Assembly: GCA_047629355.1 (NCBI GenBank)
Contig: JBLHWU010000121.1
Coordinates: forward strand, 1-19,459
Reading direction: 5' to 3'
Origin: CAYUNA01 sp047629355
Lineage (GTDB): Bacteria; Bacteroidota; Bacteroidia; Chitinophagales; Saprospiraceae
Length of the DNA: 19,459 nucleotides
Shown piece by piece: positions 7,337 to 15,499 of this stretch (its first letter is position 1; the number at the start of each line of letters is the position of its first letter). The notes under the pieces were generated by a model. It saw only the letters and a program-made list of their open reading frames with translations. It was not told the origin of the DNA and searched no databases. The translations under genes were made by a program, and so were the position numbers.

Positions 7337-8080
7337 TTATTTACGCCCAATCACCACCATCATTCTTCCCGTTTCCCCACCCTCTTTTCGATAAGAAAAA
7401 TAATCCTCATTGTGCAAAACTGTCGAATTCGGTGAAATTTCAATTTGCGCCTCTGGAATCCCCAAATCCAACGACTGCTTCAAATTCGCCTTTTTCAAAT
7501 CAACAAAAAACTTCTCCTTTTCGGCATCCCATCGTTTAAAATCATCGGAAAATTCATCAGCGATATCCGCATCTACTTCAAAAGAACATTCGTCAATGCA
7601 AGTACCTATATAAACGTAGCAATCTTTAGGTGCAGTCCCAAATTCAATCGCAGCGTGCATTAAGGTTTTGACCAAAATGCGCTTCACCGTACCCTTCCAA
7701 CCCGCATGAATCGCCATACACACCCAATTTTCTTTATCATAAATCAAAATCGGGACACAATCCGCAATTCCAGTAGTCAAAAATACGTTTTGTTTATTGG
7801 AAAGCAAAGCATCATAGCCAGAATAATTGCCCGGTTTAGTTACCACTAAAATATTATCGCCATGAATTTGATGGTTGAAAACGACCTGTTCAAGCGAAAT
7901 ATTTAAGTTGGAAAAGAAAATATTTCGGTTTTTTTCGACGTTTTTAGAAAGGTCATTAGTATTGCCACCCAAATTAAGGGAAACGTACGGCGCAGGACTA
8001 ATGCCACCATGCCGTGTACTTTCGGCAGCGATAAGGTTAGAGAATTGCTTGAAAATGCTGGGAAGTTGATGTATTTTCAT
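7337..8080 (-). CDS. pgeF: Peptidoglycan editing factor PgeF (YfiH, laccase-domain family)
   Basis: 247 residues, full length for the family. The three metal-binding residues are visible: His73 in HQIHGD, Cys108 in GIADCVPILI and His125 in AIHAGWKG. The substrate-loop RHGGIS near residue 23 and the LNLGGNTND motif are also present. In E. coli YfiH/PgeF removes incorrectly incorporated L-Ser from peptidoglycan precursors; homologues were earlier called multicopper polyphenol oxidases and some act on purine nucleosides. The protein is cytosolic, with no signal peptide. It is a single gene convergent with the TIGR02757 gene. A possible weak promoter box (TAATATTG) lies just upstream on the minus strand. 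Confidence 0.9.
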   Translation of the reverse strand: MKIHQLPSIFKQFSNLIAAESTRHGGISPAPYVSLNLGGNTNDLSKNVEKNRNIFFSNLNISLEQVVFNHQIHGDNILVVTKPGNYSGYDALLSNKQNVFLTTGIADCVPILIYDKENWVCMAIHAGWKGTVKRILVKTLMHAAIEFGTAPKDCYVYIGTCIDECSFEVDADIADEFSDDFKRWDAEKEKFFVDLKKANLKQSLDLGIPEAQIEISPNSTVLHNEDYFSYRKEGGETGRMMVVIGRK

Positions 8081-8416
8081 GAATAAATGTTTATGAGAAG
8101 GAGTACAATATTAACAATTTTTTATATTTTAATAAAATAGTTTTTTTTATTTGTAATCAACCTGCCCAATTTTGACACCTTCATAACAGATGGATATGAC
8201 TAAATTTGCTAATTTTGCGCCGCTTTGGGATGTTGGTTAATTTCGTTGACTTAGTTCATTAGGTTAATTAGACGGAAAAGCAGCCTTCAAATCTTCAAAT
8301 GAACAAACACAACGTACAATTGCTTTTTAGCAAAAAGTCGAATTAACAATTCAACTAAATTAACAATTCAACTTAATAAACTAAATTAACCAAATCAACA
8401 TAACTAAAATTTCATT
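8081..8416. promoter_or_regulatory. Divergent intergenic region with promoter candidates and repeated leader
   Basis: This stretch separates pgeF from the chaperone cluster. TAAATTTG (8201-8208) and TAATTTTG (8210-8217) both fit TAnnTTTG on the plus strand. The nearest TTG is in TTGACA at 8172, 26 bp upstream of the first, slightly farther than usual. Downstream, ttggttaattt (8233-8243) pairs with aaattaaccaa (8383-8393). The 16-mer aattaacaattcaact occurs twice (8341-8356, 8358-8373), with a diverged third copy at 8384-8399. Confidence 0.45.
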
Positions 8417-10381
8417 ATGAAAAATAGCGTTTTAAGTTTCTTCACAATTTTACTTTTTTCATTTCAATTGTCAGCGCAGAAAAGCGGGGATGACCCAATT
8501 TTATTTACTGTGGATGGTAAGCCTGTTCATGTTTCTGAATTCAATTACATCTATAGTAAAACGAATGGAAATAAGGCAGATTTTTCAAAGGCATCATTGG
8601 ATGAATATTTGGATTTATACACCAAATTTAAACTAAAAGTGAAGCGGGCGAAAGACATGCAGTTGGACACCATCCCAGCCTTGAAGCAGGAGTTGGCAGG
8701 CTATCGTCGGCAGTTGGCGGATTCCTATTTAATAGACCGAGAAGTAACGGATAGATTGGTAAAAGAGGCATTTGACCGCAGCCAGCAAGATGTGGACATA
8801 AGCCATATTCTAATAACATTGGGCGAAAAAGTAACGCCTGCTGATACCTTGAAAGCGTACCGAAAAGCGTTGGAAGCTAAAGCAAAATTAGATGCAGGTG
8901 ACCCATTCGCACGCGTAGCGCGGGCTTATTCTGATGATAAATCAGTGGCTAAAAATGAAGGACGAATTGGTTATGTGACAGCATTGTTTCCAAACGGTAT
9001 GTACAATTTGGAAACGACCGCTTACACTGCACCAACTAAAAAATCAGTTGGACCAGTGCGTACCAAATTGGGCTATCATATGGCGTACATTCACAATCGA
9101 CGCCCTGCGCGTGGAGAGGCGGAAGTTGCGCACATCTTGATTCGTGCCAACGGCAATTTGATTAAAAGCAGGATGAAAGCGGATAGTTTGTATAAATTAT
9201 TAGAGGCAGGACAAGATTTTGAAGCACTAGCACGTCAGTTTTCTGATGATAAAGCGACGGCTACGAAAGGTGGTTATATTGGCTTTTTTGGTATCAACCG
9301 GTATGAGCAAAGTTTTGAAAATGCAACATTTGAATTGGACGCAGGAAAATATTCTAAGCCGATTCAGACGAGCGTAGGCTGGCATATTTTGAAATTGATT
9401 AATAAAAAAGTAGCGGAACCATTTGATGCAGTGAAAAGTCGTTTGGAAGCAGCGATTAAAAAAGATGTGCGCTTTGAAATTGCTAAAGAAGCGATGGTTA
9501 ACCGCATTAAGACGGACGGAAAATTCATGGAATTCAATGCAACCCTTAAAGGTTTTAAGGACTCTTTAGACCAAGAATTTTTGACTTACAAATGGAAAGC
9601 ATCAAAACAAAAATCGAATAAAATCTTGTTTACCTTCGGAAAAGAGATGACCGTAACGGAAGCAGATTTTGCAGAGTATGCACAAAAATCTTCCCGTGAT
9701 CGCTTGCGTATGGGACGTGGCACGAAGTTGACAGATGCGGTGAATATTTTGTATAATAAATTTGTTTCTACAAAAGCGTTTGAATACGAAGAGCGACAGT
9801 TGGAGAAAAAATATCCTGAATTTAAAGCGTTGATGCGGGAATATGAGGAAGGTATTCTGTTGTTTGAAGCGACGAAGATGTTGGTTTGGGACAAAGCATC
9901 GCAAGATACCGTTGGCTTGAAGAAGTTTTTCAAAACCGTTGATGGCAAATATCAGTGGAAAAAACGGGCAGAAGTAACCCAGTATTCGTTGAAAGAATCA
10001 TCGAAAGAATTGCAGCACAAAATCCGTCAATACTCTGAAACGCACTCATCACAAGAGGTGATGGCAAAATTCAATACGGAGGAAGTTCCTGTTTTGACTT
10101 ATAAAGAAAAAGTGTACGAAGAAGGTCGAAATGAGGTGTTGGGTCGCATGGACTGGAACGTGGGTAGCCTATCAGCATCGGAAGTAAGCAAGCGCGATAA
10201 ATCTATCAATTGGTTGAAAATCGAAGCGATTAAAGAGCCTGGTAAAAAGACGTTGAAGGAAGCGCGAGGTTATGTTGTGGCGGATTATCAGGATAGCTTG
10301 GAAGCGGAGTGGATTGAGGAATTGCGGAAAGAATATAAGATTAAAGTGAATGAGGATGTGCTGAAAGGAATGATGAAGTAG
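8417..10381 (+). CDS. Periplasmic peptidyl-prolyl isomerase with two parvulin domains
   Basis: 654 residues. A signal peptide (MKNSVLSFFTILLFSFQLSAQ) precedes a SurA-N-like helical region (~25-120). Two PpiC/parvulin rotamase domains follow: 125-228 (DISHILITLG ... VGPVRTKLGYHMAYI) and 233-332 (EVAHILIRAN ... GGYIGFFG ... TSVGWHILKL). The 320-residue C-terminal part is helical and charged with no recognised domain. Parvulin proteins of this kind isomerise prolyl bonds and chaperone outer-membrane proteins in the periplasm. It is the first of three related plus-strand genes, separated from the next by 126 bp containing a strong hairpin, so the three may be partly independent. The SurA role is inferred from the family. 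Confidence 0.9.
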   Translation: MKNSVLSFFTILLFSFQLSAQKSGDDPILFTVDGKPVHVSEFNYIYSKTNGNKADFSKASLDEYLDLYTKFKLKVKRAKDMQLDTIPALKQELAGYRRQLADSYLIDREVTDRLVKEAFDRSQQDVDISHILITLGEKVTPADTLKAYRKALEAKAKLDAGDPFARVARAYSDDKSVAKNEGRIGYVTALFPNGMYNLETTAYTAPTKKSVGPVRTKLGYHMAYIHNRRPARGEAEVAHILIRANGNLIKSRMKADSLYKLLEAGQDFEALARQFSDDKATATKGGYIGFFGINRYEQSFENATFELDAGKYSKPIQTSVGWHILKLINKKVAEPFDAVKSRLEAAIKKDVRFEIAKEAMVNRIKTDGKFMEFNATLKGFKDSLDQEFLTYKWKASKQKSNKILFTFGKEMTVTEADFAEYAQKSSRDRLRMGRGTKLTDAVNILYNKFVSTKAFEYEERQLEKKYPEFKALMREYEEGILLFEATKMLVWDKASQDTVGLKKFFKTVDGKYQWKKRAEVTQYSLKESSKELQHKIRQYSETHSSQEVMAKFNTEEVPVLTYKEKVYEEGRNEVLGRMDWNVGSLSASEVSKRDKSINWLKIEAIKEPGKKTLKEARGYVVADYQDSLEAEWIEELRKEYKIKVNEDVLKGMMK

Positions 10382-10427
10382 AAAACGGCACACGGAATTC
10401 AGCGTTAATTTGATTTTTCGACGCTAT

Positions 10428-10473
10428 CGTTTAAAGTAGGAGTTACTTTCAAAAGTAACTCCTACTTTAACGT
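10428..10473 (+). terminator. Long hairpin after the first PPIase gene
   Basis: Nineteen bases (10431-10449, ttaaagtaggagttacttt) pair perfectly with 10452-10470, with only two bases formally between the arms, and two further pairs beyond a bulged T. The next bases on the plus strand are cgttttataa, a weak T-tract. It could be an attenuating terminator or an RNA-end stabiliser between cluster genes. Confidence 0.55.
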
Positions 10474-10507
10474 TTTATAAGAAAACTATCTTTTAAATAA
10501 TAAATCT

Positions 10508-11380
10508 TTGAGTATCAATTATTTAAATATTTTTTCAAAACAGATTCTGTTATTACTTTTAATTGGAATGTCCTTGTTTTCCAGTTGCTCTTCAGCAGAA
10601 AAACGTTCGGAAGACGACCGTCAATTGGCGCAAGCTTTTGATAAATCGTTGTATTTATCCGACTTGGAAGGCATGATTCCGGAAGGGATGTCTTCGGAAG
10701 ATAGTTCGCTGATAATTTCGGCGTTTCGGGAACGGTGGCTGCGCGATGCGGTGATGATGCACGAAGCAGAACAAAGTATTCCAACTAATTTGAACTTGGA
10801 TAAATTAGTGCGCGACTATCGGGCATCGTTGGTACGGTTGAATTACGAAAAAGTGCTGGTGGAAGAGTTATTGGATTCGACGATTGCGCAGGTGGAAGTG
10901 AAGGAATTTTATGAAAAGAATAAAGCACAATACCAACTGGAAACGCCAATTATTCAATGTCGTTTCATTAAAATTGACCGCTCAAAAGCTGGCGTTAATC
11001 AATTGCAACAATGGTGGAATAACGGCAGTCCTGCTTCTTTGGAACAAATCAAAGCTTACTGTCTTGAAAACGCAGCGATTTCTCAATTACAAGATAGTAC
11101 CTGGTTGAAAGTTGATGACATTGCGGGATATATGCCACCGGGAATTTTGACAGTAGATAATGTGAGTCGCCGAAGAGATTTTGTGCAGAAAGAGGATAAT
11201 TTTATCTACTTTTTTAAGGTGCTGGACTTGGTTTCTAAAACGGAATTTGCACCGATTTCCTATGTCAAGGACCAAGCCCGAAAAGTCATTTTGCACCGTC
11301 GAAAAATGAAGGTGCTAGATGATATGAAACAAAAAATGTACGAAGAAGCGCTTCGTAAAAAGAATATTCAAACGTTTTAG
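10508..11380 (+). CDS. Lipoprotein with SurA-N-like and degenerate parvulin-like regions
   Basis: 290 residues from a TTG start. No ATG lies between the upstream in-frame stop (10478-10480) and the signal peptide, and the first ATG (residue 21) would cut the signal peptide. The N-terminus has a hydrophobic run (ILLLLLIGMSLFSSC) with a lipobox Cys27. Residues 35-140 are helical, like the N-terminal chaperone part of SurA/PrsA foldases, ending in VEVKEFYEKNKAQY, the usual sequence before a parvulin domain. The following ~100 residues lack the HILI and GG(D/Y) parvulin motifs, while the closing segment (FAPISYVKDQARKVILHRRK) is typical of PPIase C-termini. I infer a chaperone that has lost catalytic activity. 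It sits between two true parvulin genes. Confidence 0.75.
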   Translation: MSINYLNIFSKQILLLLLIGMSLFSSCSSAEKRSEDDRQLAQAFDKSLYLSDLEGMIPEGMSSEDSSLIISAFRERWLRDAVMMHEAEQSIPTNLNLDKLVRDYRASLVRLNYEKVLVEELLDSTIAQVEVKEFYEKNKAQYQLETPIIQCRFIKIDRSKAGVNQLQQWWNNGSPASLEQIKAYCLENAAISQLQDSTWLKVDDIAGYMPPGILTVDNVSRRRDFVQKEDNFIYFFKVLDLVSKTEFAPISYVKDQARKVILHRRKMKVLDDMKQKMYEEALRKKNIQTF

Positions 11381-11401
11381 GATTGGCTCGATTAGCTGGA
11401 T

Positions 11402-11484
11402 TGATTCGATTATTTCGATTTGCATGTCAATCGGGTCAATCGAAATAATCACGTTAATCGAAATAATTAAACAATCGAAATAAT
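11402..11484. repeat. Repeated and inverted 12-mer in the surA leader
   Basis: aatcgaaataat occurs three times (11438-11449, 11456-11467, 11473-11484; steps 18 and 17) just before the ATG at 11489. The inverted form occurs at 11408-11420, where gattatttcgatt pairs over 13 bp with the first copy. It could be an operator array or an RNA structure. No TAnnTTTG box is visible here. Confidence 0.6.
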
Positions 11485-11488
11485 TTAC

Positions 11489-12844
11489 ATGAAATTATCA
11501 GTTATTTTTACCCTATTGACACTCTTTTCTTCTACCCTATTTGGACAGCGAGAAATCATTGACCGAGTGGTGGCAAATGTCGGTAGCGAAATTGTTTTGC
11601 TATCAGAAGTAGAAGAACAATATGCCTTATTGGAGGCGCAGGAAGGTGTGTTGCCTGACAATATTCGGTGTGGAATTGTTGACCAAGTATTGGCACAAAA
11701 GCTATTGGTGAATCAAGCCAAATTGGACAGTATTGAGGTAAAAGATACCGAAGTAGAAGACCAATTGGATGCTCGGGTAGAAAACATTCTGGCATACATG
11801 AATGGCGATACCAAGCAGTTTGAAGATTATTATGGGCAGACAATTGCAGAGGTCAAAGAATCTTTTCGGTCGGATTTGCGGAATCAGATCTTGGCAGACC
11901 GAATGCGGGGAAGTATTGTCCAAACTATTGTGATTACGCCGAAGGAGGTAAAGGAGTTTTTTGCTCGTATTCCAAAGGATAGCTTGCCCTATTTTAATTC
12001 AGAAGTAGAAATTGCAGAGTTGGTTTATAAGCCACAATTGAATGAAGAAGAAAAGGCAAAGGCGATTGCAGAATTGACAGATTTGAAAGAACAAGTCGAA
12101 GCGGGTGCAGATTTTGCGGACTTGGCAAGTGAGCATTCTGATGATTTTGCATCAGCGCGAATTGGCGGTGATTTGGGATGGACGAAACGAGGAAAATTTG
12201 TGGCAGCATTTGAGGCGGAAGCTTATAAATTGGACCCAGGAGAAATTTCTCCAATCTTCCAATCGCAGTTTGGTTTCCATATCTTGCAATTGATGGGCCG
12301 ACGTGGAAATACGATTAATACCCGACATATTTTGATTAGACCTGAAATTACAGATGCTGATTTGGATTTGGCACGAGCTAAACTAGATACGGTTCGGCAG
12401 CTAATTTTAACGGATTCTATTAGCTTTGAAACAGCGGTTAGAAAGTATTCTGATAAAGATTTGCAAAGCTATAGCAATGCTGGTCGCTTGACAAATCAAC
12501 AAACTGGCAATACCTTTTTTGAAATTGCCGACCTTGACCCTTCCATTTATTTTACGATTGATACAATGGACATCAACGGAACTTCTGAACCATTTTCTTT
12601 TGCGAGTCAAATGGGTGAAACGATGTTTAGATTGGTGCAATTACAGTCACGGTCAGAACCACATAAAGCAGATTTGTCAACAGATTATTCTAAAATTAGA
12701 GCAGCGGCAAAAGAGGAAAAACAATCTCGATTCATCAGTGATTGGGTAGAACAAAAGATTGGTTCAACGTTTATTAATTTGACGGGGGCTTATGGAAGTT
12801 GTCCAAATTTAGTAAAGTGGCGAGAAGATAGTGTGAAACCGTAA
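11489..12844 (+). CDS. surA: SurA-like periplasmic chaperone / peptidyl-prolyl isomerase
   Basis: 451 residues. A signal peptide (MKLSVIFTLLTLFSSTLFGQ) is followed by REIIDRVVANVGSEIVLLSE, the characteristic start of SurA. The N-terminal chaperone module runs to ~165. Parvulin domain 1 (~173-270) has EIAELVY, a GGDLGW motif at 227-231 and QFGFHILQL. Parvulin domain 2 (~277-388) begins TRHILIRP but carries SNAGRLTN where the GG(D/E)LGW motif is expected, so it is probably less active. SurA escorts unfolded outer-membrane proteins across the periplasm to the BAM complex. The protein has about the same length as E. coli SurA. It is the last of the three related genes and is followed by a strong terminator. 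Confidence 0.88.
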   Translation: MKLSVIFTLLTLFSSTLFGQREIIDRVVANVGSEIVLLSEVEEQYALLEAQEGVLPDNIRCGIVDQVLAQKLLVNQAKLDSIEVKDTEVEDQLDARVENILAYMNGDTKQFEDYYGQTIAEVKESFRSDLRNQILADRMRGSIVQTIVITPKEVKEFFARIPKDSLPYFNSEVEIAELVYKPQLNEEEKAKAIAELTDLKEQVEAGADFADLASEHSDDFASARIGGDLGWTKRGKFVAAFEAEAYKLDPGEISPIFQSQFGFHILQLMGRRGNTINTRHILIRPEITDADLDLARAKLDTVRQLILTDSISFETAVRKYSDKDLQSYSNAGRLTNQQTGNTFFEIADLDPSIYFTIDTMDINGTSEPFSFASQMGETMFRLVQLQSRSEPHKADLSTDYSKIRAAAKEEKQSRFISDWVEQKIGSTFINLTGAYGSCPNLVKWREDSVKP

Positions 12845-12864
12845 TTGGATATTTTGGATTAAAT

Positions 12865-12905
12865 AAAAAAGGCACTGACTCATTGAGTTCAGTGCCTTTT
12901 TTTTT
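12865..12905 (+). terminator. Intrinsic terminator after surA
   Basis: ggcactga (12871-12878) pairs with tcagtgcc (12889-12896), flanked by six A before and nine T after (12897-12905). A classic rho-independent structure, and symmetrical enough to work from either side. Confidence 0.92.
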
Positions 12906-13271
12906 CGTAAAAAAAGATTAATTGTGTCCAGCTACTTACATGCATATTCTCATATTCCCCTAAAACAAATACTATTTTTATTACTATTAAAAACAGCTCG
13001 TCTAAAATGACGAAATACAAGCCCTAATTTTTTCTGAAAAATAAACCGCTTTTTACCGAACATTTTTTTCAATAATGATGTTCAACTATTAACATTAAAA
13101 CAAAATAACAACAACCAGCAAGTAAATACCATTTTTGCCGTAGATAATTTTGAATTATAATCAAAAACTAATCTATAAACAAGTGTTTCCATCCTTGTTT
13201 ATACTGCAAACTGGGAGAATTAACCTAATTTTATTAATCCCTGGATACTCTCTAGAAAAAAGAAAATTGAA
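12906..13271 (+). promoter_or_regulatory. Gene-free stretch with a putative promoter and leader hairpin
   Basis: No gene is seen. TAATTTTG at 13145-13152 fits the phylum -7 box, but no TTG is at the right distance. An 8-bp hairpin, taaacaag (13176-13183) with cttgttta (13194-13201), lies in the presumed leader of the small gene at 13272. The rest is AT-rich and featureless. Confidence 0.35.
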
Positions 13272-13439
13272 ATGAAATTGTTTGACTTCATGAAAAAGCG
13301 AAAAGTAGAAGAAAAACCACAGTCTGAGATTAAAGTTGTGACTGAAAACTCTTCAAATAATGACAAAATAGTAAAGGTAGAAGCTGCCCCTCGGTCTCCT
13401 GAACTTTATTTGGATGACAATGATATTGGATATTGTTAG
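13272..13439 (+). CDS. Small hypothetical protein, 55 residues
   Basis: An ATG is preceded by agaaaattgaa, the A-rich context usual here, and opens a 55-residue frame. The N-terminus is basic and amphipathic (MKLFDFMKKRKVEEKPQ), the middle is polar, and the C-terminus is acidic and ends in ELYLDDNDIGYC. There is no signal peptide or membrane span. I do not recognise it. A promoter-like TAATTTTG lies about 120 bp upstream, and the gene converges on the ypdA-like gene with 58 bp between. It is short, so it may not be real, but the clear start context and isolated position favour a gene. Confidence 0.45.
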   Translation: MKLFDFMKKRKVEEKPQSEIKVVTENSSNNDKIVKVEAAPRSPELYLDDNDIGYC

Positions 13440-13497
13440 TCATTTATTCCCCTTCATTTTTATAAATTATAGTGTTTCATTGCTGAAAGTCATGGAT

Positions 13498-14478
13498 TTA
13501 CCCTTCGGCTAATGTTTTTTTTCTGTTCAAAACGGACTGAATAATCACTTCTCCGTGATGTCGTGTATTTTCAATAAACAATTTACTAGTCAACAAGCCT
13601 GCCTGAATGACCCCTGCTGCGTAAACATTAGGAAGATTAGTCTCAAATGTCTCACGATTCAATGTTGGTTTCTTCTGATTTTTTTCATTAATTTCGATTC
13701 CTAAGTTTTTTAAAAAAGGAAAATTAGGCTGATAACCTGTCATTGCTAAGACAAAGTCATTTTCTAAAACAATTTCTCCTTCGGGTGTATTTAGAATCAC
13801 AAAATTCGGCTTGATTTCTTTAATCGTTGAGTTAAAATAAGCCTTAATTGACCCTTCTTTTATTCGATTTTCAATATTTGGTTTAATCCAATATTTTACG
13901 TTTTGATAAATCTCCGCACTACGGATAACCATCGTCACATTCGCATCTTTGTGATAGGTTTCTAAGGCAACGTCACAAGCAGAATTTGCGGCACCAACCA
14001 CCAATACATTCTGACCAATATACGGATGCGCATCGTCGTAATAATGCTTCACTTTAGGTAAATCTTCACCAGGCACATTCATCAAACGCGGGACGTCATA
14101 AAAACCAGAAGCCACAGCGACCGCAGCAGTTTGATGCGTTCCTTTAGATGTTTTTACCTCATAAATAGCTTCGCTAATGGCTTCTAAACCAGTGACTTCT
14201 TCATATAAGTTGACTTTCAAATTCCAACTTCCAACCAAACGACGATAATATTCCAATGCTTCTTTTCTAGTCGGTTTATCAACGTGAGAAATAAAGGGTG
14301 TGCCTCCTATTTCCAACTTTTGAGACGTTGAAAAAAAAGTCATATTGATAGGAAAATTATAGATAGAATTGACGAGTAATCCCTTTTCAATGACCAGATA
14401 ATTAAGGTTATTTTTTTGCGCTTCGATGGCACAGGCAATGCCTGAAGGTCCTGCACCGATGATGATTAAATCGTACAT
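13498..14478 (-). CDS. ypdA: YpdA-like FAD/NAD(P) flavoprotein (putative bacillithiol disulfide reductase)
   Basis: 326 residues. The FAD Rossmann motif GAGPSG is at 8-13, with VIEKG at the end of the second strand (29-33). Next is the YpdA signature region NSIYNFPINMTFFSTSQKLEIGG (37-59), which distinguishes it from thioredoxin reductase. The second dinucleotide motif VLVVGAANSACDVAL is at 158-172. ATGYQPN and NVYAAGV near the C-terminus close the FAD site. There is no CxxC redox pair. YpdA/Bdr reduces bacillithiol disulfide with NADPH in Firmicutes, and bacillithiol is also made by many Bacteroidota. Position 12 is Ser where Firmicutes YpdA has its conserved Cys; Cys16 is nearby. It is the last gene of a minus-strand operon, 25 bp after the membrane protein gene. 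Confidence 0.82.
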   Translation of the reverse strand: MYDLIIIGAGPSGIACAIEAQKNNLNYLVIEKGLLVNSIYNFPINMTFFSTSQKLEIGGTPFISHVDKPTRKEALEYYRRLVGSWNLKVNLYEEVTGLEAISEAIYEVKTSKGTHQTAAVAVASGFYDVPRLMNVPGEDLPKVKHYYDDAHPYIGQNVLVVGAANSACDVALETYHKDANVTMVIRSAEIYQNVKYWIKPNIENRIKEGSIKAYFNSTIKEIKPNFVILNTPEGEIVLENDFVLAMTGYQPNFPFLKNLGIEINEKNQKKPTLNRETFETNLPNVYAAGVIQAGLLTSKLFIENTRHHGEVIIQSVLNRKKTLAEG

Positions 14479-14503
14479 TTATTGATAATTTTATACTAGC
14501 TTT

Positions 14504-15499
14504 TTAACGACGTCCTCCCAAACTCTCCACCACATTCGTCTGAATAATAAATAGTAGTCCTAACAACGCAGGCAGCATCAAGTTTATCACAAACAGACTA
14601 AATGTTGCTGCCAATACATCTATTTCGTTGGTACTAAAAAAACCCCAGATAAATAAGGCAAATTCGCCTCTGGCCAACAAGCCCATAATTGGCGGTAATG
14701 GAACACTTGTTTGTAAGAGAAAAATCGTAGCGATTCCCGCAAATGCAGCAAGAATAGGGACTTCAATACCGAAAAATTGTAAAATCAAAAAGTATTGAGT
14801 TGTATATGTTGCATAACGCAGCAAGGAATAAAATAAAACAGATGCCAAAATTTCATTGGAATAATTGCGTAAAACTTGGACGTGTTTGACATATTTTTTC
14901 AACTTTTCGGCATACGGCAAGCGTTTGATTAAAGGAATCAATAAGTCTATATTGAAAAAGCACATTATTAAAAGAGCAATAAAAATCAAGCCCAACACAA
15001 CTACACTTTTTAAAATATAAGCTTCTGGATTTAAAAATTGGGCTGAAAAATATACCGCTCCTATCAAGCCAAAGGTCAATAAAATCATCAATTGACTCAT
15101 GCTGCCGACGAGGGTTGCGACAATCGCTTTCCAATTATTTTCAGGTTTAACCATGAGGATTCGACCGCCGTATTCCCCAATTCGATTAGGTGTAAAAAGG
15201 GAGACCGTTACCCCTGCCAAAATTGCTCGATAAGCGCGCCAAAAGGAAATATTGGAGAAACTTTTGATGAGTTCGCCCCACTTTAAGGTTTCAAAACCCC
15301 AATTGAAAGGCACTAAAAATAGCACTGCAACCAACCAATATAAATTAGGAAAAGTAAAATGGTCAACAAATGTTTGCCAAATATCAGTGATGTTTTCTTT
15401 CGCAAAAACTTGTGCGTAAATCGTCCAAATCAACAGGGCGGTGATGAGGAATTTGATGAGAAAATTGAGGTATTTATGTTGGAGGATTTTTTTTACCAA
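14504..15499 (-). CDS. YbhN/lysylphosphatidylglycerol synthase TM-region family membrane protein
   Basis: 331 residues with about eight hydrophobic membrane segments across nearly its whole length. The motif SLFTPNRIGEYGGR (around residue 100-113) is the conserved signature of this flippase-like family, and PLPPIMGLLARGE near residue 265-277 is a second one. The family includes the membrane part of MprF, which moves lipids, and many stand-alone proteins of unknown cargo. The start is a TTG at 15499 that overlaps the stop of the rhomboid gene (tTTGGTAA, 7 bp shared); there is no nearby ATG, so translation is probably coupled. It belongs to an operon with the rhomboid and YpdA-like genes. Lipid or polyprenyl-lipid transport is inference. 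Confidence 0.82.
   Translation of the reverse strand: MVKKILQHKYLNFLIKFLITALLIWTIYAQVFAKENITDIWQTFVDHFTFPNLYWLVAVLFLVPFNWGFETLKWGELIKSFSNISFWRAYRAILAGVTVSLFTPNRIGEYGGRILMVKPENNWKAIVATLVGSMSQLMILLTFGLIGAVYFSAQFLNPEAYILKSVVVLGLIFIALLIMCFFNIDLLIPLIKRLPYAEKLKKYVKHVQVLRNYSNEILASVLFYSLLRYATYTTQYFLILQFFGIEVPILAAFAGIATIFLLQTSVPLPPIMGLLARGEFALFIWGFFSTNEIDVLAATFSLFVINLMLPALLGLLFIIQTNVVESLGGRR

Noticed and set aside
11438..11484. Three aatcgaaataat copies as a tiny CRISPR array
   Set aside because: Repeats are 12 bases and the gaps only 5-6 bases, and no cas gene is near.
8628..12749. Many overlapping frames within the PPIase genes
   Set aside because: They lie inside clear genes, have no start context and encode low-quality Arg/Ser/Phe-rich sequence.
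13272..13439. The small peptide as a RiPP precursor
   Set aside because: No modification enzyme, transporter or leader motif is nearby; kept only as hypothetical.
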